In this document: piece by piece, positions 54,694-63,799 of the stretch | Numbering within the stretch: position 1 is the first letter of the stretch | How the letters are laid out: the number at the start of each line of letters is the position of its first letter | Assembly: GCA_943736015.1 (NCBI GenBank) | Contig: OX031071.1 | Coordinates: 27,171,619-27,235,618 of the forward strand | From: Tridacna crocea | Taxonomy: Eukaryota > Mollusca > Bivalvia > Cardiida > Cardiidae | Direction: 5' to 3' | DNA length: 64,000 nt | The notes under the pieces: generated by a model | Databases searched by the model: none | What the model was told of the DNA's origin: nothing | What the model saw: only the letters and a program-made list of their open reading frames with translations | Position numbers and translations under genes: made by a program

Positions 54694-54940
54694 GTGTGGT
54701 GTCCGTGGTCGTGATGTGTGGTGTCCGTGGTCGTGAGGTAGAGCGTCGGCCTCATAACTTAAAGGTCCTGAGTTCGATACCCGGGAGCTGGTTTCAACTT
54801 TGGGATTTTTCATAGGCTCACACAATCGGCGCTAGTACTGGTGTAGTTCCCAGGAAGCAGAATCGAGAGAGATTAGTATAAGTTGTAAGAACTTGTTTCT
54901 CAATCGATGTAAAATAAATATGTTTAAACTTAAATTTCCT
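54694..54940 (+). mobile_element. tRNA-related SINE (Met-like head)
   Basis: The head GAGGTAGAGCGTCGGCCTCA and GGTCCTGAGTTCGATACCC match polymerase III A and B boxes with tRNA spacing. The anticodon-loop position reads CAT, hence Met-like. The body continues GGTGTAGTTCCCAGGAAGCA to a TAAATATGTTTAAACTTAAA tail. The 5' end carries a perfect 22 bp tandem duplication (starts at 54694 and 54716). It sits inside a 305 bp array unit. It is not a functional tRNA gene: the acceptor stem does not close. Confidence 0.82.
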
Positions 54941-55238
54941 TTCCCCCAAAAACATTCCAAGCCCCTTTTTGCTGGTGCATTGGTCCCCAAAAGAAACCCT
55001 TTTCCCGGGCAAAAACAGTACACGATATATATTATTCCAGAAACATTTCGGCGTTATTTTTGAAGCATTGCATTTTAAGACAAGTTGAAATGGTTTGTTG
55101 AACGTGCATTTCCAGAACCTGAACAATATTATTTATGCTCATGATGTGAACGGTGGAAAGTAGTTGCGTGCGCGTAGGAATATTTTTATTCTCCTTTGTT
55201 TCACACACTTGGGATATTTTTCAAGCGTCTATTGACCT

Positions 55239-55293
55239 TGATCAATGTTTACAAAACGAATAATTCACGCGTGAATTAAAACCATATTATGCC
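55239..55293 (-). repeat. Right 55 bp terminal inverted repeat
   Basis: Exact reverse complement of 48779-48833. Confidence 0.9.
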
Positions 55294-55352
55294 CACACCC
55301 CCACCCACCCACACACACACACACCCACACACACACACACACACACACACAA
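55294..55352. repeat. (CA)n/(CCCA)n microsatellite
   Basis: Lies exactly between the composite element's right end and the 3' end of PLE1 (read on the minus strand as TGTCATTTCTCTTTGTT followed by GT repeats). Confidence 0.93.
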
Positions 55353-55384
55353 CAAAGAGAAATGACAGTACAAATAGTTTTTAA

Positions 55385-55424
55385 CGTGCCAACCGGTTTC
55401 GCTTTCGCTCATCAGGGCAACGCT
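55385..55424 (-). ncRNA. Type I hammerhead ribozyme of PLE1
   Basis: On the minus strand the conserved core CTGATGA is followed by stem II (GC-GAAA-GC), GAAA, a palindromic stem III (ACCGGT) and the cleavage triplet GTT. Helix I pairs the bases before CTGATGA (TGCC) with GGCA after the cleavage site. All invariant core bases are present. PLEs are known to carry minimal hammerheads of this kind. Self-cleavage was not tested. Confidence 0.85.
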
Positions 55425-55472
55425 TTAATGAAACATCGTAGCTAACGTCATTTTGACGTCACAGAACAACAG

Positions 55473-55677
55473 TTAACCCTTTACTCAATAAATACTTATT
55501 TCTACACATTGCTTGTAGGTGTCTTTGGAAAACATTGACGAGCAATTTCACCTTTTGCCACAATGTTTTCAATGTTATCAAAAGGTGTCATATACACATA
55601 AGAAACGGCTTCATCCTTACTGTTATTTAGGGTCAATTAGAGATACCATAGAAATACCTTATGGGGTAAAGGGTTAA
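55473..55677. mobile_element. TTAA hairpin MITE in the PLE1 3' region
   Basis: 205 bp including TTAA on both sides; ends CCCTTTACTC and GGTAAAGGG. The homologous PLE2 sequence (TATTTAACCATTGTTCTATG, 61103) is an empty site with one TTAA, which proves insertion and target duplication. Confidence 0.9.
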
Positions 55678-55715
55678 ATACAAACGAAAAATGTTTATGA
55701 AATATTTTTCCATTG

Positions 55716-56042
55716 TTACTCTAGCTGAAACGTCGGGTGATTGCATTTTTTAAATAACAAAATTAAAAATTTTGGATCTGTTTTACAACAACCATCTAAA
55801 TGAGAACTCAATGGTATTTGTTTTGTTGAAAGGTCCCTTATTGTAATTCTATTCCTAAATTTATCGCCTGTTTGACCAATATAAAACTCTTTGCAGCCAT
55901 TGCATACTAATAGATACAAACAGTTAGAAGCTTTACAATCCATATCTTCGTTAACAGTAAAAGTTTTATCTTTGATTTTAAATTCGTTTCTTTCGATAAT
56001 ATGTTTACAGAGTCCACAGCGGGACTCATTGCATTTTTTCAC
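55716..56042 (-). pseudogene. GIY-YIG endonuclease domain of PLE1
   Basis: 109 codons open from KKCNES. Zinc-knuckle-like cysteines (CGLC, residues 9-12; further CxxxxC and CxxC around 36-50) precede the nuclease core: YLLVC (the GIY-equivalent strand), FYIGQTGDKFRNR with the YIG motif and its arginine, and SHLDGC with the conserved His. This domain nicks target DNA in PLE retrotransposition. Relative to PLE2 it lacks a few codons (ILNQQ region). It is separated from the reverse transcriptase frame by a deletion or frameshift near 56040. Confidence 0.83.
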
Positions 56043-56329
56043 AGAAGATTTGGAAGTTGTCTCTTACCTTTAATTAATTTGGTATTACTTAGTATTTGTG
56101 ACATTGTTCGATCATTTTCCAAAATTTCAAAATTATTCTTAATAATTCCAAATAAATCCTTGTTTTTAGGATTAAATGTAGAAAAATAGGCCGTTATATT
56201 GTCATCATGTTTAACCTGTACCTGTAAGAGAGTATGTCTTGGAATATTAAGAGCTTTATCTATACCAGCTAAGATTACTGCTTTAGGGTATTTTCTTTCA
56301 ATGAAAATGTTTTCAAGTTCACGCAATCT

Positions 56330-57490
56330 TAAATGTAGAATTTTTCTGTCAGATACTATTGTGCAGATCCTTCGCGCTAGTCAGAACGGAATGTTGACCT
56401 TGTTATGTTTATGGTGACATGACCTGAAATTCAAATATTGCTTAGAATCTGTAATTTTGAAATAAATATCAGTGATAATTGTACAACCATTTTTATCACT
56501 AACACGTCTAGAAAAGGCATTTTATTTGAGTTCATATCCATCTTAAATTGTATATCTTTATGTAACGAGTTAAGTATGTCATTAATTGATTTTGTCCAAA
56601 AAATAAAACAATCATCAAGATATCTTTTCCATTGTTTGCATATATAATCTGAAAAGTTTTCGTCTTTGAGTTCTTTTATATTTTCATATAGTATCTTTTC
56701 TAAATATCCTAAAACTAAAGTTGCATATGTTGGGGCAACTTTTGTTCCCATGGCCGTTCCTTTACACTGTTTGAAAAATGGAGAATTAAAGGAAAAATTG
56801 TTATTTTCTAGTACTATTTTCAAACCTTCCAATATGAAAGTTTGGTCAAATCTGTTATGAATAAGATCTGGATATCTTTTCATCCAATAAGAAATTGTTT
56901 CATATCCTAAGCTGTGTGGAGTATTTGTATACAAACTAACTACATCAGATGACACTAACGTTGTGTTAATAGGAACTGCTTCTGGTAGAGAATTAAGGAA
57001 GTCTATGTCATCTATGAGATAGCTTTGCACCTTGCTTACAAAAGGTTTTAAAAGTTTATCTAAAAAACAACTTAATCGACTTGTTTTACAGTTAGGTCCT
57101 GCCACAATTGGTCTCATTTGAAGATCAATTGGATCTAAACTTTCAATATACTCTTAATTAATAATGTCACAAATATTTGAACTATTTTGCTCTTGTGAAT
57201 TTTTGGAAGACCGTAAAATGTACTAGTTTTGTAATCAAACAATCTGCTTCTTGTTTAGTGATAGTGTTGTTTTTGTTAATCAACATTTTGATAGAGTCAA
57301 ATATCTGTGTTGTATTAGCATGTGGAATAGGTTTATAATAGGAGATATCAGAATGCATTTCTGTGATTTTATTTTTATAAAAATATTTATTCATCATTAC
57401 TATTCCATCTCCTTTGTCAGCTTCTTTTATAATAATAGAAGAATCATCTGCTAGTGATTTTATGGATTTTCTGAGATATGTTATGTTTTA
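56330..57490 (-). pseudogene. Penelope-type reverse transcriptase of PLE1
   Basis: Reads IIIKEADKGDGIVMM (~57430-57390), FYGLPKIHK (~57205, after a frameshift), RPIVAG, then SSDVVSLYTN with the first catalytic Asp, CKGTAMGTKVAPTYA and RYLDDCFIFW with the catalytic YLDD pair. Its longest open stretch is 228 codons (57117-56431). Near 56470 one A is missing after VLVIK, so the continuation to YLNF is out of frame. A TGA interrupts NIPF-LARRICTIV near 56380. Both lesions also occur in PLE2. A further region, ELENIFIERKYPKAVILAGIDKALNIPR (56320-56230), is the conserved PLE linker before the endonuclease. The intact enzyme primes reverse transcription at nicked DNA. Confidence 0.87.
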
Positions 57491-58135
57491 CAGGGTTGGT
57501 ATTATTCAAAACATTAAAGAGGCAATAATACTCATTTTAAGCCAGTTTTAACTCATTTTGTTTTTATTTTATCAAAATATAGTCATTCTTATATATATAT
57601 ATGCCAAATATTGCGCCTGACGGTTGCAAGGTTGCTTAGATTACGCCTGATAGAAAATGCATTTCGCTAACTTGCGGCCTTCAATGTAAACAGACTGGTC
57701 GTTTCCGGATTTTGAATCGGAGATTTTCGATATCCGTTATACACTCGGGTAGATTCGTATGATGATCATGCATTCTGTAACGTGACCTTGGCCTTGATGC
57801 GGTAAATAAAGGAAAATGGATGCTTCTCTTTTGCAGCCTCTATTTTAAGACGGAGATCGAGGCCTATATGTAAGTTACACTGTATCCGACTCTAGGCGGA
57901 AACCAACGATAAATTTCCGTGAGTCACCGCCATTGTTTACAGCTTCGATCGTCAGCCAGTTTTCTTCAGGCCAATTTTCGGTTTTTCACACAAACCCCCG
58001 TGTTTCTTTTTTCATTTACACGATATATGTCAGTAATTTATCCTTGTGTACACAAAGGACAGATTTCTGTACCATTCTATTTTTCTTTTTGAAATTTAAC
58101 AGCGTTTCTGCTCACGGCTGTAGACAGGCATCTTT
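57491..58135. other. Unrelated block interrupting PLE1
   Basis: Separates the PLE motif FNPPSGRNT (~58210) from the KEADKGDG region (~57420), which should be closer together. It contains an (AT)n run (57587-57602) and higher-GC sequence unlike the PLE. No terminal repeats or target duplication could be defined by eye, so whether it is an insertion or a diverged part of the element is open. Confidence 0.4.
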
Positions 58136-58429
58136 AAAGCATAATGACTTGATAGTTGAAATATATTCATTATTTAGTATTTCTCCCAGAAGGAGGATTA
58201 AAAGAAGATTTGTTTCTCAGTAAGCTATTATTAAATTCTACGTTTTGTAAAAAGTCTTCTTGTAATCTAAGTTTTCTAAAAAAAATCATCTAAATCAATT
58301 TCAAGTTCACATGGATTAATTTTTTAAAGGTGTGGGTGTGAATTTTAGACCCATCTACAAGACATTTTTTTCATTGTTTGTTAATTTCCGATTAGAAAGA
58401 ATGTACTTTTTTGTAGATTTTATAAACGT

Positions 58430-59380
58430 TTTAGCTCGATTTTCATTCTTTATAACTGGCTGTAAAAAGTGTGGTCTGCCTCTTGAAAAGAAGAAGACTC
58501 CCTATCGACCACCTCCATGTCATTATTATTGTTAGAAATATTGTTCCACGGTCGGCTGGGGTTGAATTTGTTATTTTTTCTGTAATTATGATTGCCTGTT
58601 CTTCTGTTGTTATTGTATCTCTATCTAGTATTCGAATAACCATTTTCTGGATGCTTTGGCTCAGTTTTCAAATGTGTTAAAAGTTGATGTAATAATGACT
58701 CCACTGTATCTCTTGATTTTCCGTTTCGCTCTGTACGCCTGGGAAAGGTTTTCACTGCATCTGCATAAGTATATGGCTGCTTTCTTACGGTTGGTGCGAG
58801 ATAATTTTTGCCTTTTTTGAAAAATGGATTTGAACCATCGTAATTTCTAACGAAGTTTTCCTCGTATTCCCGAAGCCATTTTGCATTATTTTCCCATCTT
58901 TTGTGTGATATTTCTTCATTTCTTTTGACGTGTTTTTGTCAAAGATGCTACAAAAGCTGCAGCTTGTCCTGAACATTTTCATTGTATCAAATCAATCATT
59001 TCTTGATCTAATCTTCTTGCTTGTTCTTCAAAAGAGGTAGATTTTAACTTCAATTTCCATTCTAAAGTCGTGAATGACAGCTCTTTCTCTCAGAATTCTT
59101 TGATCTTCAGTTTTGTTTTTAATTTCATACTTTTGGAATTTCCGTGGTATAATGGCGGGGGATGCTTGTATCCACTTTTCATAGAAACATAAGTTTCCAC
59201 TATTTCTTACTTTTCGCCAATACGCATCTTTTCTCGAATTTAATTTTCTTTCCCGAATGGCTGCAATTCTTGACTTAACACGCATACCTTCAGCTTCAAA
59301 CAATCTGTTCTCATTTTCTTGGTGTAATTGACCAATGTTGTGTTCGTGGTTACAATCTAAAATTTTTTTGTCTATGTCCT
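58430..59380 (-). pseudogene. N-terminal region of PLE1 (degenerate)
   Basis: Minus-strand reading gives a charged, probably coiled-coil segment, RVKSRIAAIRERKLNSRKD (59303-59028), then KWIQASPAIIPRKFQKYEIK. After frameshifts it continues through STSFEEQARRLDQEMIDL to an Asn-rich stretch (NNRRTGNHNYRKNN, ~58600). It lies where PLEs have their poorly conserved N-terminal part. No catalytic motif is present. Assigned by position and continuity, not by strong similarity. Confidence 0.5.
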
Positions 59381-60635
59381 TAATAACAATTTTTCCTTTA
59401 ACTCTTTACCACACAATCCCGACTTTTAACGACCCTGAGAAAGAAGCCTTTTGAAAACACTGTGGGAAAAGGAGAAAATGCTGGTAACCAGCATTTTCTC
59501 CTTTTCCCACAGTGTTTTCTACCCTTCCCAAACCAAATCTTAATTTTCAGTCACCTTCATTTTGACGTTTGCAAATGCATTCAATTTGGACTGGTCTAAA
59601 ATTTTCTCGTGTGGTAAAGAGTTTTAATTCCGCATTTTTCAATCAGTGTAAAGGAACGGCCATGGGAACAAAAGACGAAAACTTTTCAGATTATATATGC
59701 AAACAATGGAAAAGATATCTTGATGATTGTTTTATTTTTTGGACAAAATCAATTAATGCATTTATCTGTCTTTAATGACATATTTAACTCGTTACATAAA
59801 GATATAAAATTTAAGATGGATACGAATTCAAATAAAATGCCTTTTCTACACGTGTTAGTGATAAAAATGGTTGTACAATTATCACTGATATTTATTTCAA
59901 AATTACAGATTCTAAGCAATATTTGAATTTCAGGTCATGTCACCCAAAACATAACAAGGTCAACATTCCGTTCTGACTAGCGCGAAGGATCTGCACAATA
60001 GTATCTGACAGAAAAATTCTACAGTTAAGATTACGTAAACTTGAAAACATTTTCATTGAAAGAAAATACCCTAAAGCAGTAATCTTAGCTGGTATAAATA
60101 AAGCTCTTAATATTCCAAGACATACTCTCTTACAAGTACAGGTTAAACATGATGACAATATAATGGCATATTTCTCGACATTTAATCCTAAAAACAGAGA
60201 GTTATTTGGAATTATTAAGAATAATTTTGAAATTTTGGAAAATGATCGAACAATGTCACAAATACTAAGTAATACCAAATTAATTAAAGATAAGAGACAA
60301 CTTCCAAATCTTAAACAGATTTTGATTAAACCAGAACTCAAAGACAAACCTTCAAAATCTTCTGTGAAAAAATGCAATGAGTCCTGCTGTGGACTCTGTA
60401 AACATATTATCGAAAGAAACGAATTTAAAATCAAGGATAAACTTTTACTGTTAAAGAAGATATGGATTGTAAAGTTTCTAACTGTTTGTATCTTTTAGTA
60501 TGCAATGGCTGCAAAGAGTTTTATATTGGTCAAACAGGCGATAAACTTAGTAATAGAATTACAATACTTAATCAACAGATTAGGGACCCTTCAACAAGAC
60601 AAATACCATTGAGTTCTCATTTAGATGGTTGTTGA
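59381..60635 (+). pseudogene. Reverse transcriptase and GIY-YIG remnants of PLE2
   Basis: The order is FNSAFFNQCKGTAMGTK, then directly DENFSDYICKQWKRYLDDCFIFW: a 25-codon in-frame deletion compared with PLE1 has removed the VAPTYA-containing stretch. A frameshift near 59760 follows, then PFLHVLVIK with the same missing A as PLE1, then the same TGA near 59975. The linker 60040-60430 is open for 111 codons (60163-60498). The endonuclease, in another frame, reads CLYLLVCNGCKEFYIGQTGDKLSNR and ends SHLDGC-stop (60455-60635). Inactive. Confidence 0.85.
59398..59627. mobile_element. TTAA hairpin MITE inserted in the PLE2 reverse transcriptase
   Basis: 230 bp with TTAA on both sides; ends CTCTTTACCACACAATCCC and TGTGGTAAAGAG. 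The central hairpin arm GTGGGAAAAGGAGAAAATGC pairs perfectly around GGTAACC. PLE1 retains the uninterrupted site CCTTTAATTC (antisense near 56785), which proves insertion. Confidence 0.92.
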
Positions 60636-60942
60636 AAACAGATCCATAATTTTCAATTTTTTATTTAAAAATGCAAATCACCCGACGTTTCAGCTAGAGT
60701 AACAAAGGAGGAATATTTCATAAACACAATTCGTCCAAAATTGAATTTTATTATATACCCAGCAGTGAAATCCTGGAATTTCCCAGTGTAATAAATTTTG
60801 ATATCATCACTAGTGACGTTATCAACTTTCACTTTCACTTCCTGCTGTAATTTGGGAACTACTTTTTTTTTCGCCTACATTTTTTTCGACTTTCAAACGC
60901 AAAATTACAAATAATGATGTTAATAAGGTATATTATAAATAG

Positions 60943-61099
60943 AATAATCGACTGGTTGTTTTTGATATGAAAAATATCTCACTCAGACGCGTCGTAAGGC
61001 GTTAAAAAACTCGTGCTGCGCACTCGTTTTTTCAACGCCTAACAACGCATCCTCGTGAGATATTTTTCATATCAAAAACAACCAGTTGATTATCCTCTA
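60943..61099. repeat. Long palindrome (~70 bp arms) in the PLE2 3' region
   Basis: The arm GAATAATCGACTGGTTGTTT and onward to GGCGTTAAAAAACTCGTGC pairs with its inverse ending AACAACCAGTTGATTATCC, with a few mismatches. The PLE1 homologue lacks it and about 200 bp to its left (from ~60735), so it belongs to a foldback-type insertion. Confidence 0.8.
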
Positions 61100-61154
61100 T
61101 GTATTTAACCATTGTTCTATGACGTCAAAATGACGTTAGGGTTTCATTAAAGCG

Positions 61155-61189
61155 TTGCCCTGATGAGCGAAAGCGAAACCGGTTGGTAA
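61155..61189 (+). ncRNA. Type I hammerhead ribozyme of PLE2
   Basis: CTGATGA at 61160-61166, stem II GC/GC with a GAAA loop (61167-61174), GAAA 61175-61178, palindromic stem III ACCGGT (61178-61183), and predicted cleavage after T61184. Helix I pairs TTGCC (61155-61159) with GGTAA (61185-61189), including one G-T pair that is G-C in PLE1. All core residues are intact. Confidence 0.87.
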
Positions 61190-61213
61190 GTTCAAAACTT
61201 TTTGTAGTGTCAT

Positions 61214-61239
61214 TTCTCTCTCTCTCTCTCTCTCTCTCT
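61214..61239. repeat. (CT)n microsatellite at the PLE2 3' end
   Basis: Follows directly on TGTCATTTCTCT, the shared PLE 3' terminus. Confidence 0.93.
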
Positions 61240-61309
61240 ATTGGTAGCGTCTTTCATTCTTTCGTCAGACTTCAATAAATACATGTTATTTTTAGATATG
61301 CCGAACATT

Positions 61310-61585
61310 TCAAAGTTTTTTGGGTTAAATTGTTGAAATGTATGGTATTATATTTTGAATATGTTGTTTGTTTACCTCTAGAAGGTTTTCTCTTGGAATC
61401 TTTAAAGCTTTGTCAATACCTATTTGAATAATGCGTCTAGGGTATTTTCTAGCAGAGAGAGCGTATTTCAACTCTGTCAGACGTTCATTTCTTGTTTCGG
61501 GTCTTGAAACTATTGTGCAAATTCGTCTTGAAACTATTGTGCAAATTCGTCCATTGTATGGTATACTATTTTTTGTATGCTTGGG
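61310..61585 (-). pseudogene. PLE3 continuation: linker beyond the foldback element
   Basis: Continues the PLE3 frame exactly (CHP then KHTKNSIPYN). It includes a 24 bp tandem duplication giving RICTIVS twice, then ELKYALSARKYPRRIIQIGIDKALKIPRENLLEV, which corresponds to the PLE1 linker. It loses similarity near 61310. Confidence 0.82.
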
Positions 61586-62217
61586 CACGGTGAGGAAACT
61601 ACATAGACGGAGCCATTGGCTCTGTTAAGGAAATCTTGTGTGGGTTTTTCCGGTCACGTGCGGCGCCGTCAATATCGGCTGTTTCGGTGGACACGAAAAC
61701 GTAAGTCTCCCATTTATTGTCAAAATTTGATTTTATACTGAACACTAGCGAGAAAAGTGGAATTGTATGAGGGACCTATGACTTTCAACTTACTTCCTTG
61801 TCCGTAGGGAGTTCCAAGTCGGCGCGGTTTTGTCTGAAACACTTTTGCCGTGAGCCACGGTGAGGTAAACAAAGGTCATTTTCTGTAATGACCACAGGCT
61901 TTCTATTGCTCTTTCTGCATAAAAATTACTTATCTAAATGTTTACACCGTCCGAATGTATGAATTGATTATCTAATCCTTCCCCACTCACGAAAAACAAA
62001 ATTTGAATCAAAATTAAAAAAATTGAGAAAAAATAAACAATGGCTCTGTCCATATCGGCCGGCTCTGTCTATATCGGCTGGCTCCGCTGTATGAGGGCGA
62101 GTTTTAGAAGCGATAGGTTTTTTTCGCTATCCGGTTTACCAGTCAAAAGTTAGATTTTTTGAAAGTTATTTTTGGAATGGTGATGCTTTTCTCGAACCAT
62201 CTATCATTTCAAAAAGG

Positions 62218-62456
62218 GCGGTCACGTGGTTGAGTGGTTAAAGTGGTTGACTTCAGTGCTCTTGATCATTCGACCATATCACCCTGTGGGTACAGGGCAC
62301 TCTCGGACAACGTGGACAAGCCAAGTTCTGCTTGCGGGTGTGTCGGGTGTTTTTCCCGGGATACTCCCGGGGTACTCCCGTTTCCTCCCACTTACCGATC
62401 CATTCGTCTCAATACCAGTTTAACAGCTTGGGGGACGCAAAACTGAATAAAACCAA
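62218..62456 (+). mobile_element. tRNA-derived SINE in the foldback loop
   Basis: The head has an A-box-like CACGTGGTTGAGTGGTTAAA and a degenerate B box near 62265. The body includes GGGGTACTCCCGTTTCCTCC, which I associate with metazoan/mollusc SINEs, and the tail reads GACGCAAAACTGAATAAAAC. The overlapping 65-70 codon frames are spurious. Confidence 0.72.
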
Positions 62457-62610
62457 TATTTGAGAATAACCTTTGTAAAAGTTTTGCAGGTATGTCTGAA
62501 GTTGACACTCCAGACTTGAGTACTTACTTTTAGCTTGACTGCACGAAGTGTGAAGAGCTATTGTACTCACCTCGGTCGTCCGCGTTCCCGTGCGAAAGAA
62601 AATAAAGCGA

Positions 62611-62630
62611 ATTGTGTGTGTGTGTGTGTA
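62611..62630. repeat. (GT)n microsatellite
   Basis: Short GT run in the foldback loop. Confidence 0.9.
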
Positions 62631-63186
62631 TGAGTTTTGTTTCAATTGTGCATATACGTCGCTTCTAAAACTCACCCTCATACAGCGGAGCCAGCCGATA
62701 TAGACAGAGCCGGCCGATATGGACGGAGCCATTGTTTATTTTTTCTCAATTTTTTTTATTTTGATTCAAATTTTGTTTTTCGTGAGTGGGGAAGGATTAG
62801 ATAATCACTTCATACATTCGGACGGTGTAAACATTTAGATAAGTAATATTTATGCAGAAAGAGCAATAGAAAGCCTGTGGTCATTATAGAAAATGACCTT
62901 TGTTTACCTCGCCGTGGCTCACGGCAAAAGTGTTTCAGACAAAACCGCGCCGACTTGGAACTCCCTACGGACAAGGAAGTAAGTTGAAAGTCATAGGCCC
63001 CTCATACAATTCCCCTTTTCTCGCTAGTGTTCAGTATAAAATCAAATTTTGACAATAAATGGAAAACTTACGTTTTCGTGTCCACCGAAACAGCCGATAT
63101 TGACGGCGCCGCACGTGACCGGAAAAACCCACACAAGATTTCCTTAACAGAGCCAATGGCTCCGTCTATGTAGTTTCCTCACCGTG

Positions 63187-63715
63187 TTGGGGTGGCATGA
63201 AAAGTAATTAAGGTATTGTTTAGTGTCTGTGTCTTTGAAGTAAATATGAGTATTAACTTCTGTGTTATACTTAGTTATTAAAATGTCTAGGAATGGTAAT
63301 GATTTTTCGTTAATTTCTATCGTAAATTTTATGTCAGTATGCAAATCATTAAGGAGTGTATGGAAGTCTTTCAGTTCTAGTGTGTATTTCCAGAAAATGA
63401 AGCAGTCGTTCAAAAATCTTTTCCAATTTGTTATTAGGTATTCGGAGAAACTTCTTCCAAATTTTATTTCAGATTTTAAATAAAGGGTTTCTTCTTAATA
63501 TCCTAACACTAGGGTAGCATATGTTGGGGTAAATTTTGTACCCATTGCGGTACCTTTTACTTGATATATGTTCTGTTGTTGAAAGAAAAGTTGTTGTTTA
63601 AAAGTACAATTTTGATGCCTTCTAAAATGAATTCTTTTGAAAATCTTTGATGAATTAAATTAGAGAACTTTTCTAACCAAAACTGAATTGCTTTGATACC
63701 AAGATCATGTGTATG
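63187..63715 (-). pseudogene. PLE3 reverse transcriptase fragment
   Basis: Motifs in order: ILEGIKIVLLNNNFSF (~63640-63590), VKGTAMGTKFTPTYATLVLG (~63560-63500), a stop/frameshift near 63485, NDCFIFW (the YxDD-equivalent region has diverged, ~63410), DIKFTIEINEKSLPFLDILITKYN, and THIYFKDTDTKQYLNYF running into the foldback insertion after CHP. Upstream motifs, including the first catalytic Asp, are missing. Inactive. Confidence 0.83.
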
Positions 63716-63799
63716 TATATGCCGCTCCGACACAAGGTTTAGTGGTTAAACTGATAACGTCACACGCCTTTGAATGTATTAAATTTCATAAATTCTAAA

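Larger units (their letters stand above)
48779..55293. mobile_element. Composite element bounded by a perfect 55 bp inverted repeat
   Basis: 48779-48833 (starting GGCATAATATGG) is the exact reverse complement of 55239-55293 (ending CCATATTATGCC). Weaker similarity continues inward (GGTCATCAGACGCTTG against a copy near 55220). The repeat includes the internal palindrome TAATTCACGCGTGAATTA. Subtracting the nested CACTA element and SINE leaves about 3.2 kb, dominated by a ~305 bp tandem array whose units also contain TTAATTCACGC. No transposase is visible and no target duplication is obvious, so superfamily is open. It may be a non-autonomous DNA element that amplified an internal repeat. Confidence 0.72.
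55353..59380 (-). mobile_element. Penelope-like retroelement copy 1 (PLE1)
   Basis: Minus-strand element. In order it shows an N-terminal basic/coiled region (59380 to ~58430), an FNPPSGRNT motif (~58210), an interruption (~57490-58135), the reverse transcriptase (57480-56330), a linker, a GIY-YIG endonuclease (56042-55716), a TTAA MITE (55473-55677) and a hammerhead ribozyme (55385-55424) before the microsatellite-abutting 3' end. Reverse transcriptase plus C-terminal GIY-YIG is the hallmark of the Penelope superfamily. Multiple stops and frameshifts make it inactive. At about 59380 it meets PLE2 head to head. Confidence 0.87.
59381..61215 (+). mobile_element. Penelope-like retroelement copy 2 (PLE2), 5'-truncated
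   Basis: Plus-strand copy of the same PLE family as PLE1, starting abruptly inside the reverse transcriptase (NNNFSFNS, 59382 onward). It contains a nested MITE (59398-59627), the remaining reverse transcriptase, the linker, a GIY-YIG domain, a palindromic insertion (60943-61099) and a hammerhead ribozyme (61155-61189). It ends TGTCATTTCTCT next to (CT)n at 61214-61239. PLE1 ends in the same motif beside a (GT)n run. Confidence 0.87.
61586..63186. mobile_element. 1.6 kb foldback transposon with 528 bp arms
   Basis: The left arm 61586-62113 (CACGGTGAGGAAACTACATA...) and right arm 62659-63186 are near-perfect inverse copies. TTGGG flanks both ends (61581-61585, 63187-63191). Deleting the element with one TTGGG restores the PLE3 reading frame across CHP-KHT, which fixes both boundaries and the 5 bp target duplication. 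Only the 545 bp loop is single-copy; it contains a SINE and a (GT)n run. No transposase is present. Confidence 0.95.

Noticed and set aside
54716-54785. tRNA-Met gene
   Set aside because: A and B boxes and an anticodon-like CAT are present, but the acceptor stem does not close and a SINE body follows.
62226-62732. Small ORFs in the foldback loop
   Set aside because: They overlap the SINE body and a GT microsatellite and have no recognisable domain.
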